Source of the DNA: Stephanodiscus triporus | Taxonomy: Eukaryota; Bacillariophyta; Thalassiosirophyceae; Thalassiosirales; Thalassiosiraceae | Assembly (NCBI GenBank): GCA_036939755.1 | Contig: JALLAZ010000536.1 | Span: 1-14,301, forward strand | DNA: 14,301 bases | Reading direction: 5' to 3' | Part shown: positions 7,808 to 14,301 of the stretch, piece by piece | Position numbering within the stretch: position 1 is the first letter of the stretch | Layout: every line of letters begins with the position of its first letter | Notes under the pieces: generated by a model | The model's input: only the letters and a program-made list of their open reading frames with translations | Told to the model about the DNA's origin: nothing | The model's database searches: none | Translations under genes and position numbers: made by a program

Positions 7808-9103
7808 ATGGCCCCATCGTCCCAAATCCAGCTGATGCGCCACGCGGCCCGCCCCGTCCTCTCGCGGGGCGACCGTCGCCGCATCCTGCAATCATCGCCC
7901 CCCTCGTGGTCGCCGCCTTCGTCGTCGTTGTCGTCGTGCGCTGCGCAGCATCAGCAGCAGCCTCAGCGTCAGCAGCAGCACGAGCATCGCCGTTCCCACT
8001 CCACCGCTACCCGTCCCCTGTGCGCGCACCCGAACAAGTACGTGTCGGGAATCACGCCCGATCAGATATCCGAGTCACAGGCCGTTAGGGATTGGTACGC
8101 GGCGAACTTCAAGGACTGGGAGGACGAGCCCGACAGGATCATCGTCGGCAGCGATGTGGCGGGGGCGGAGTCGGCGGAGGATCCGGACGGGGACGACGAC
8201 GAGGAGGACGTCGGTCCCCCCGGCGGCGGCGGCGTCATCGCGCTCCCCGAGAACCTGGTTAGGCGCAACGTCCGTCCACTGGTGGCGTACCTCCGCACGC
8301 CCGGCCGGGAGGAGGGATCGCGTAACTGCTACCGCATGCGCAACCCTGGCGTGAACGATCCGAACTTCCCCCTCGTTCCGGGCATGCTCCACGGCTCGGA
8401 TCCTACGTCCGGTATACTATCAATATCCCCGACCTCGAAGGTCATGGTCAAGACGCCGTGGTTCGAGATACAGAGGGAGCTCGACCGGTACCACCACGGG
8501 ATCACGGGGAGCTTCGCCAGCAGGGTGTACGCGCTCACGGTGTACCGCTCCGAGGACGCCCACCTCGACCACCACCGCAGTCGCGTCGTGAAGAAGAGGG
8601 ACAGGAACAGGTACAGGGTCGACGACGAGAACAACGTCGTCGTGCCGATACCGCCCCCGACGCTGCCGATTCCCCCCCCCCGCGCGATCGTGCCCGGCCT
8701 CGAGAACGTCCTGGTGATACCCGCGGACCTGCAGATGCACCCCGTGGGAAACTTCGCGTATTGCCTGAATTTCATACGGTACCACCCCAAGAAGCCGATT
8801 CGGATCCCCGTTCGATGCGTGAACGAGGAGGAGTCGCCCGCGATGAAGCGCGGGGGGTTCCTCTCGATGGTGAATCGCACGATCGAGTGCCTGGTCGACG
8901 AGGACGTGCCGATACCCGAGAGGATACACGTGGAATGCAGCGGACTGAGGCAGAAGGACGTGGTTAGGCGGGACAGGCTCATCGTTCCGGACGGGGTGAG
9001 GATACATCCCAGGGTGGCGGAGGATTATCTCATCGGGACCGTATTCGGTGCCAAGGGTGGTGGCGGGGACGAGAAGAAGGAGGAGGACGAGAAGAAGAAA
9101 TAG
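7808..9103 (+). CDS. Organellar large-subunit ribosomal protein bL25, long (TL5/CTC-type) form
   Basis: The 431-aa frame shows both domains of the long bL25 family. The N-terminal 5S-rRNA-binding domain (about 153-248) has RNVRPLVAYLRTPGREEGSR, LVPGMLHG and VKTPWFEIQRELD. The C-terminal beta domain (about 298-415) has VLVIPADLQMHPVGNFAYCLNF, KKPIRIPVRCVNEEESPAMKRGG, VECSGLR and IVPDGVRI. bL25 binds 5S rRNA in the central protuberance of bacterial-type ribosomes. The Arg-rich, acid-poor N-terminus (MAPSSQIQLMRHAARPVLSRGDRRR) lacks a signal peptide and fits a mitochondrial presequence better than a plastid one. Start 7808 was chosen because upstream in-frame sequence is AT-rich and unlike a presequence. 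Oddities are a Ser/Gln-rich linker (about 30-60), an acidic tract (about 124-134), a basic and proline-rich insertion between the two domains (about 256-292) and a Lys/Glu tail. Confidence 0.9.
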   Translation: MAPSSQIQLMRHAARPVLSRGDRRRILQSSPPSWSPPSSSLSSCAAQHQQQPQRQQQHEHRRSHSTATRPLCAHPNKYVSGITPDQISESQAVRDWYAANFKDWEDEPDRIIVGSDVAGAESAEDPDGDDDEEDVGPPGGGGVIALPENLVRRNVRPLVAYLRTPGREEGSRNCYRMRNPGVNDPNFPLVPGMLHGSDPTSGILSISPTSKVMVKTPWFEIQRELDRYHHGITGSFASRVYALTVYRSEDAHLDHHRSRVVKKRDRNRYRVDDENNVVVPIPPPTLPIPPPRAIVPGLENVLVIPADLQMHPVGNFAYCLNFIRYHPKKPIRIPVRCVNEEESPAMKRGGFLSMVNRTIECLVDEDVPIPERIHVECSGLRQKDVVRRDRLIVPDGVRIHPRVAEDYLIGTVFGAKGGGGDEKKEEDEKKK

Positions 9104-9412
9104 CGTGGGCATCACTGGGAGGGGGTGGAGGAATGAGAAGTCGCTGCCCTCCTTCATTTTTAGTTTCGTTTTCGAGAGAGAGGAGGGTGTATGGGAGGAT
9201 TTTGTTTGTGCCCGTTGAAAGGAATGCAACCTTCCCGTCGATGATAGATTTTCGAGAAAGAATTTCAGAGCATTCCAAGTACTGAAAATGTTATCTTGAA
9301 AAAGCCGGCGTACGACTAGTATTTCAAAGCAATCATTTTTTAGCAAATGGGAACCTGATGAAATCATCAACTCTATCATCACAGGCCCTCAATATGAACT
9401 ATAATATCTCGC
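9104..9412. other. Convergent intergenic region between bL25 and DUS
   Basis: About 309 bases separate the stop codons of bL25 (+) and the dihydrouridine synthase (-). No clear AATAAA, RNA gene or coding sequence is seen. Open frames on the - strand entering from bL25 are antisense shadows. Confidence 0.5.
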
Positions 9413-10690
9413 CTACCTGAACGTCATTTTTCCAGCCTTCTTGACAGATCCGAAGGTCGCGTCCTGGACCAGATGATGAATGGATTCCGGCACCTGGCGA
9501 TCATCACCTTCGCCGCCGCTCAGCCTGACGTAGAGGGCGACGAACAGCCTGAACTGCTCGATGCTCCTAACGTACGAACGGACGAGGAGGGGCCACAGCT
9601 TGACGCGCCAATCGGAGTAATCAGATTTGTCGAAGCCGGGTTCATCCTCGGGCTGCAAGGCGTCTCGGAAGATCCACCGCATATGCTTCTGTATGTACAA
9701 ATAACTGGGCGGAGGGTAGAGTTCGGCGAACTCCAAATACTCCAAGGCCAACGATGCCACGTCGAAAGAATGCGTCGACGGACCGAATTTGCGATGATTC
9801 CTAAGATATCCCGTTGCAGCCATAACCGCGTGGCAGTTTGTTTGATCAATCAAATTTTTGGCATCTCTGCAATCCGATATTCCACCGTTCAATATGATAG
9901 GCAATTTATCACGAGACAAGGCATCAACGATCTTGCCCCCCGAGTCCCAGTCCGCAACGCCATTGTGTTTGTCCGTTCTGTGTCGGCAGTGCACTGTGAC
10001 GTAATCTACTCCGGCAGATTGCAATCTTTTGACGAAGTCAATCGTATCATCGATGCCATTCTCTAACAAGCGGATCTTGGCCGACAGAAGAGGCTTGCGG
10101 ATGATATCATTTGTTACCGAGACGTATACATCTATCGCATGCCTCATGGAGGATACGCATGATATGGCCGCGCAGGCATTCTTTTCGACCAGGAAGGCGC
10201 CAAACCCTTCGTTCAGCGCACACTCCTGGGGGCAGCCGAGGTTGAGGTCTATCCCGAATGGCAACATGCCCTCGTTGTTGTTCGAGTAAATATCGAGTAT
10301 CGCGGTCGTCGCTCGATCGAGCCTCGACGGGCAGGACCCGCAAATTTGTACAACTAGATTGGCCGTATCGGCGGGGTGAGAATCGCGAAGCATGAGGTAC
10401 GCGGCCTCTTCTATCGAATCCGTCCTCCCGGCGCAGTCGATTTTCAATTCCCCGCTCGCAAGAAACTTCTTCGGATCGGCGGCGACCGATATCACGTCTC
10501 GATCGCGGAGCATGGGCGAATAGCACAGGCTCGCGTCGCCGTGTCGGCGGACCAGCATCCTACACGCCAGTTCGGATCCGCGAACCATCGGCGCCAGATA
10601 AACGCCCGCGGGCAATTGGTTTGTTTGTGTCTGCTTCATTTTTTGACATATCCGATGCAAGAGACGGTAGAGACCGTGGTTAGTTGCCAT
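9413..10690 (-). CDS. tRNA-dihydrouridine synthase, Dus1-type
   Basis: The 425-aa FMN-dependent enzyme is intact. It reduces uridine to dihydrouridine in the D-loop of tRNA using NADPH. The TIM-barrel signatures appear in order: YLAPMVRGSELACRMLVRRHG (31-51), VQICGS (114-119), DLNLGCPQECALNEGFGAFL (148-167) with the presumed catalytic Cys153, AKIRL (204-208), VTVHCRHRTD (231-240) near the FMN site, ILNGGI (266-271) and AVMAATGYL (288-296). The helical C-terminal domain contains YIQKHMRWIF (332-341). The 'GCPQ.xA...G.GAFL' form is that of eukaryotic Dus1 (positions 16/17) rather than Dus2-4. Small departures: VHGRT is VHCRHRT, and the usual E of the 'AEG' FMN-phosphate loop is T. The length is normal for Dus1. 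The presequence is not obviously organellar, so nuclear/cytosolic action is inferred. Confidence 0.9.
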   Translation of the reverse strand: MATNHGLYRLLHRICQKMKQTQTNQLPAGVYLAPMVRGSELACRMLVRRHGDASLCYSPMLRDRDVISVAADPKKFLASGELKIDCAGRTDSIEEAAYLMLRDSHPADTANLVVQICGSCPSRLDRATTAILDIYSNNNEGMLPFGIDLNLGCPQECALNEGFGAFLVEKNACAAISCVSSMRHAIDVYVSVTNDIIRKPLLSAKIRLLENGIDDTIDFVKRLQSAGVDYVTVHCRHRTDKHNGVADWDSGGKIVDALSRDKLPIILNGGISDCRDAKNLIDQTNCHAVMAATGYLRNHRKFGPSTHSFDVASLALEYLEFAELYPPPSYLYIQKHMRWIFRDALQPEDEPGFDKSDYSDWRVKLWPLLVRSYVRSIEQFRLFVALYVRLSGGEGDDRQVPESIHHLVQDATFGSVKKAGKMTFR

Positions 10691-11138
10691 CCCCTTCCTT
10701 CCGCCACTCGTAGTAGCCGCGATTATGGCGCTACCATAGAGAAGTCGATGGTTTGACTCTTGTGCCTTTCACTATGGAAAGGGACGCAAATCGAAACTGG
10801 AAAACTGCGTCAAAGCCGCAAAGTACACTCGACTCCCCCCTTCACCATCTTCTCGGTCGTAGGCGTGCCCGTCCACAAGAAAGAGAGAGAGTTGACAAAC
10901 AACAAAAACCCCCGGCGGGAACACAAAAAAAGACACTTTCACCTGTCATACCTACTTAGGTACAATAGTCATTTTCTGACGAAATACCTTACGTCCGTTC
11001 GAGTGAAATTTTCGACACGATAACTCCGAAAGAGGCGGCGCCAAGATCGAAGGAGCGTTACTACTTTCTCAGTCCTCCAGCGAACATCACAAGCAACTCT
11101 CTGCTGAGCTACACCGTATTACCTTGAAAGGTTGCATC
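10691..11138. promoter_or_regulatory. Divergent promoter region (DUS / membrane protein)
   Basis: This 448-base spacer lies between the start codons of two divergent genes and must hold both promoters and 5' UTRs. Short open frames here are not conserved-looking. I found no convincing TATA box, RNA gene or repeat. Confidence 0.5.
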
Positions 11139-12119
11139 ATGTCCACGAACGGGAACAAATCGATAATGAACGCCCTGCGGCTCATGGATAGTCAAACTGC
11201 ATCGAGGACGAACCCGCCGACGAATACTTCGATAGATCTCGACGTCAGATTCAAGTACGCGAACAGGAGCACGCCCACGCCGAGCACGGACGACGAATCT
11301 AGTCGCTCGTCGCACGATGATGATCCACGGGATGATATCATTCGACGGAGGCTTTCGAATCGCTCGTACCATATTCCGGGCAATAACTTCTGTCAAGATC
11401 TGTGCATGTACGCGAAGAACAATCACGTGGTGTTCGGCATATTCTGCCATCATCCGCTGCATCCGATCACGACCAGGCATAGGCTAGTGATACTGCTGGG
11501 ATCGTTGTCGTTCGGCCTCACCATGACCAATGCCGTGTACCTGTACTTCTTATGGGGAAGGGATGATGTGGATTACTCCGACACTGCTATATCAGTCTCG
11601 CTTGGACTAGGAGGAGACGTGGTTGACAATACTCTCGCCGAGGATACACTAAAAATTGACATATCTCACGGCATGGCGACGTTATGGACAGTCGGGGCAG
11701 CCGCTCACTCATTCTTCGACTTGGTCCTGTGGCGTATGATTGCCTGCTCATGTACGGAGAGGAAGTGTTGTCGTGTCTTTGGATGGAACACGGCCGTCTC
11801 CGTTGTCATGCTAACTGTGGCCGTGACGACCTTTGTTGCCCTCCTGAGAGCGTACGAATCTACGTTGGAAGACATACAAAATGCAGAATATATCGACAAG
11901 AATGGACTCCAGAAAACAGATTTCCGATATCTATACGGCTGTCTGCTAGAGCTAGCAATATCTATATTCGTGTACACTCCAATGATACAATTGATTCTTT
12001 TTTCTGGTATTTTGGGATGCGGTGTTTTGCCTGTGTTGGGTGGGAGATCTTACAGACTGCGAGAGGACGCGAGGCGCGAGAGTGCGAGGGTTCATTCAAC
12101 TGGGGTGGACCGAGTGTGA
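11139..12119 (+). CDS. Unrecognised four-helix membrane protein
   Basis: I do not recognise this 326-aa protein. The N-terminal 110 residues are hydrophilic and Ser/Asp/Arg-rich (TPSTDDESSRSSHDDD at 46-61), suggesting a disordered, probably cytosolic, tail. Four hydrophobic segments follow: about 115-139, 178-203, 217-238 and 266-300 (the last long enough for a helix plus re-entrant part). TM1 is preceded by FCHHPLHPITTRHRL (102-116) and ends in TNAVYLYFLW. This His-Pro/Arg-rich lead into a helix is distantly reminiscent of the region before the first membrane segments of polycystin-type proteins, but the resemblance is too weak to name a family. A Cys cluster (203, 205, 210, 211) just after TM2 could be lipidated or bind metal. 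The C-terminal tail is Arg-rich. Start 11139 is the first ATG of the frame; no intron is needed. Confidence 0.65.
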   Translation: MSTNGNKSIMNALRLMDSQTASRTNPPTNTSIDLDVRFKYANRSTPTPSTDDESSRSSHDDDPRDDIIRRRLSNRSYHIPGNNFCQDLCMYAKNNHVVFGIFCHHPLHPITTRHRLVILLGSLSFGLTMTNAVYLYFLWGRDDVDYSDTAISVSLGLGGDVVDNTLAEDTLKIDISHGMATLWTVGAAAHSFFDLVLWRMIACSCTERKCCRVFGWNTAVSVVMLTVAVTTFVALLRAYESTLEDIQNAEYIDKNGLQKTDFRYLYGCLLELAISIFVYTPMIQLILFSGILGCGVLPVLGGRSYRLREDARRESARVHSTGVDRV

Positions 12120-12300
12120 CCAACGACTACAAATATAGCTAAACCACAAATCTTTATTAAGCATGTTCGGGCAATTGACTTATAGATTTCGTTGCAGTAG
12201 AGAGCCATCTTTTCACGTCCTTTTCATTTAAGTGTGAGCGTCGATGAACGGCGATTGTCACCGTAACGCCATTCAGACCAAGATAGAATTCTCGGAATTC
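12120..12300. other. Convergent 3' region with a minus-strand poly(A)-like signal
   Basis: AATAAA on the - strand (12158-12153) lies about 143 bases past the stop of the GH5-like gene and could be its poly(A) signal. It is also within the likely 3' UTR of the membrane-protein gene on the + strand. No coding sequence is recognised. Confidence 0.35.
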
Positions 12301-13276
12301 TCAAGGAAGTGGCGAATATCCCTCAGCCCTCCCGGCCATCTTCTTCGCCGCCCAACTCAAAAACAAAGCCGCGATCGCACCTCCCACGGCTCCCATCGTC
12401 ACGGACGAATAGTCCGTGGGCGCGGACGCGACCGTCGGCGCGGGCGTGGGCGGGGGAGGCACCCAGTAATCGCACTGCGACGTGGTGAAATTCCACCATC
12501 CGTATCCGCAATCGGGGGGGGGGGCGGGCGTGGGCGATAGCGTCGCGTCGCCCATGACGAAGTCGTTCTCGGGGCCGTTCAGGCACGCGGATCCGCCGTT
12601 CCTCCCCGTCGTCAGCGGGGGCATCAGCCCGGCCCCGACGACGTCGCGCAGGCAAAGCAGCTTCGACGGGGAGTCGATAATCGTGGGATCACTGCCGTCG
12701 TCCCCGTACAGCTTCCACGCCGTGTAACTCCATCCGAGCCCCAGCGAGTACGAGTACAGCTGACGAGACGCGAGCGATCGACGATGTCTCTCCCACCACC
12801 CGGAGCCGATCGTCTCGTTGAAGCGATCGCACTGGCCGTAGTCCTTGAAGCCCGCCTCGCCCTCGCGGTGGCAATCGTCGACGGAGAGGTCGAAGCCGCT
12901 GACGTAGACCGGCATGCCGCGGTAGCAGTCGAGCCACTCGATGGGAGAGCGATCCACGCTAGGCGATTTGCGAGGAGTGGGTTGTGAGATTAGATCTTTG
13001 AGCACTTTAAGCATTCAATACCCATGACGCAGAAACTCGACCGATGACGAAACTCACCATGCGAGGCTCTCGTCTTGTGTCGAAAATCATCGTATACAAA
13101 CGAGAGAGATAGAAACGAGAGCGAATTAGATATGGCTTTCCGATCAAATATAATCACCCCGCTCCGGACGGTGTGCAATAACTCACGATAAAACATCTTC
13201 ATCCTATCGCTCAGGCTGTCCGACGAGGCCACGTTCGCGACGGACGCGTGCGCGCCTAGGTCCAGGGCGGCGAAAA

Positions 13277-13307
<31 letters not shown>

Positions 13308-14084
13308 CGGGAACGTCGGCCGACGGACGCCGCCGATCTTCCCCTTGTCGGTCGGCACGAGCAACGGCAGTCCCGACGCCCTCGAACGCGCGACGACGAC
13401 CGACGACGACGACGGCAGCTCGAGCGCGACCACGACGTCGTACGACGAGGCGAAGGAGGCGGCCTCCCCGACGCATACGTGCTCCTCGAAGGCGCTCGTC
13501 GTCGTCGCCCCTCCTCCTCCCGCGTCGACGACGAGCGCGATTATCGCGTACAGCCCCGCCCTCTCGGCCCTGTCCAACATCCTCGTCAGGGCGTTCGGAA
13601 CCTCCCCGTCGATATCGACGAACGCGTCGATCGGCACGGGTATGCGCACGGCGTTCACGCCCATATCGGCCATGTCGCGAAAGTCCCCCGGCGGGTAGAA
13701 CTCCAGCGCCTCGCGCGTCGTGAGGGCGACGACGACGTCGCGTCGTCCTCCCGCGACGATCCACGGCTCGTGCACGAACGCCCCCGCGAGGGTCACGGCC
13801 CTGACGACGTCCCCGTTCGGCAGCAGGCTTCCCCTTCCCCTTCCCCTCTCCCCCCTCCTTCCTCCTCCTCCCCCTCCCCCTCCTCCCGATTCGCAGTCGA
13901 CGAGGGTCGCCAATCCGCCCACGTCGCACGCGTACGGCGCATCCTCGCCGCCGCCGTCCGCGCTCGCGTACACCGCCATCACGTACGAGTCGAGCACGTC
14001 CAGGACCTGGGCGGACGTTACGTTCCCACCGACGTACGACCTGATCAAACTTACGGAGTCGTACGATGCGGCGTCGTCCGACAC
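12301..14084 (-). CDS. GH5-like (exo-beta-1,3-glucanase-like) membrane-anchored protein, probably catalytically degenerate; 5' end unresolved
   Basis: The gene has two exons, complement(12301..13004, 13187..about 14084). The 5' exon carries GH5 landmarks: VTLAGAFVHEPWI (like NLGGWLVLEPWI), FRDMADMGVNAVRIPVP (strand beta2 with its Arg) and MLDRAERAGLYAIIALV. The 3' exon carries MPVYVSGFDLSVDDC, SLASRQLYSYSLGLGWSYTAWKLY and VVGAGLMPP, matching the end of exo-beta-1,3-glucanases. Catalytic motifs have drifted. The NEP acid/base site is VALELPSS, the DLHG motif is LVVDAGG, and the nucleophile motif VGEWS aligns without gaps to VSGFD (Glu to Gly). After the domain come DCGYGWWNFTTSQCDYW, a Pro/Thr-rich stalk, one membrane helix (SVTMGAVGGAIAALFLSW) and a tail ending GYSPLP. 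A cell-surface or endomembrane beta-glucan-binding role is inferred. No signal peptide is visible. Position 14084 is only a GTG; the first in-frame ATG is at 13979 and the frame stays open to about 14129, so an upstream exon is likely. The real exon may start elsewhere. Confidence 0.68.
13005..13186 (-). other. Intron of the GH5-like gene (acceptor ambiguous)
   Basis: The donor GTGAGT starts at 13186 on the - strand after ...RMKMFY and leaves a phase-1 codon. Two acceptors keep the frame: AAAG ending at 13005 (182-base intron) or AAAG ending at 12996 (191 bases). The 5' frame can be read on into this region but becomes protein-unlike and stops at 12990. A second GTGAGT at 13057 would give an unusually short intron. 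Confidence 0.65.
13278..13307 (-). repeat. (GAC)10 trinucleotide repeat encoding ten Asp
   Basis: Ten perfect GTC units on the + strand encode a run of ten Asp within the GH5-like protein, between the degenerate acid/base region and the end of the first exon. It is an in-frame microsatellite and a likely polymorphic site. Confidence 0.9.
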
Positions 14085-14170
14085 GCCCGCGTCGGTCGAG
14101 AACGACCGGGGGAATGAGCCGCAGCTATATTATATACATACCCCTCGTCGTTCGTTCGTTCGACGGACAT

Positions 14171-14178
14171 TATATATA
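14171..14178 (-). promoter_or_regulatory. TATA-like element 5' of the GH5-like gene
   Basis: TATATATA lies about 90 bases before the GTG at 14084 and about 190 before the first in-frame ATG at 13979, on the - strand. It could be the core promoter, or simply AT-rich intron sequence if the first exon lies outside the window. Confidence 0.2.
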
Positions 14179-14227
14179 TCGGGGGGAGGGGTGTGGTGGA
14201 AATATCGAGGCGAAACAAAACGATCCG

Positions 14228-14301
14228 GGGATGGGATGGGATGGGATGGGGGGGGTGTGTGTGTGAGGGGGGGGGGGGAGGAGGGGTTCCCGGCCGGCCG
14301 G
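14228..14301 (+). repeat. G-rich microsatellite cluster (GGGAT repeats, GT repeat, G12, CCGG palindrome)
   Basis: About four GGGAT units merge into a G-run, followed by a short (GT)n, a 12-G run (14267-14278) and the self-complementary CCGGCCGGCCGG (14290-14301). The repeats are not TTAGGG, so this is not a standard telomere. No gene is seen. Confidence 0.8.

Noticed and set aside
8420..9382. 320-aa (and 217-aa) antisense frames over bL25
   Set aside because: They mirror the bL25 coding sequence, whose protein matches its family over both domains. The antisense products have no recognisable domain.
11684..12142. 152-aa frame overlapping the four-helix membrane protein
   Set aside because: It is the +1 shadow of a frame with clear transmembrane periodicity and a good start context.
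13204..14117. Arg-rich alternative frames (241 aa on -, 212 aa on +) over the GH5-like first exon
   Set aside because: They are compositional artefacts of GC-rich DNA; the accepted frame carries the GH5 signatures.
14228..14255. Telomere-like repeat
   Set aside because: The unit is GGGAT, not the TTAGGG usual in stramenopiles, there are only about four copies, and it is next to other simple repeats.

Overview
The window looks like nuclear DNA of a photosynthetic stramenopile, most likely a diatom. The evidence is: an open reading frame interrupted by a GT-AG intron with a GTGAGT donor; an N-terminus with a signal peptide followed by an 'ASAFAP-like' site (GVSA|WTP), as used for import into secondary red plastids; asparagine/glutamine/serine-rich insertions in a conserved trafficking protein; and short intergenic spaces. 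No prokaryotic operon signals, tRNA, rRNA, CRISPR array or transposon were recognised. Species cannot be named from the sequence.

Layout, left to right. (1) 292-2125 (+): a two-exon, plastid-targeted FAD-dependent aromatic-ring hydroxylase related to kynurenine 3-monooxygenase. (2) 2408-6931 (-): VPS11, a core subunit of the HOPS/CORVET tethering complexes, inflated to 1507 aa by low-complexity insertions and apparently lacking the RING finger expected near its C-terminus. (3) 6932-7807: a long intergenic stretch with an isolated GC-rich island (about 7024-7211) and a 55-nt imperfect palindrome. (4) 7808-9103 (+): an organellar (probably mitochondrial) long-form ribosomal protein bL25. (5) 9413-10690 (-): a Dus1-type tRNA-dihydrouridine synthase. 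(6) 10691-11138: a shared divergent promoter region. (7) 11139-12119 (+): an unrecognised four-helix membrane protein. (8) 12301 to about 14084 (-): a split gene for a GH5-like (exo-beta-1,3-glucanase-like) protein with a C-terminal membrane anchor, whose catalytic residues look degenerate; its 5' end is unresolved. The first 40 and last 80 bases are homopolymer/microsatellite DNA.

Neighbouring genes belong to unrelated processes (plastid redox chemistry, endolysosomal tethering, mitochondrial translation, tRNA modification, cell-surface carbohydrate biology), as is normal for a compact eukaryotic genome. They alternate in orientation (+ - + - + -), giving convergent and divergent pairs rather than co-transcribed units. 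The points most worth attention are the degenerate membrane-anchored GH5-like protein, the RING-less VPS11, and the unexplained GC-rich island between VPS11 and bL25. I did not find a multi-gene novel system.
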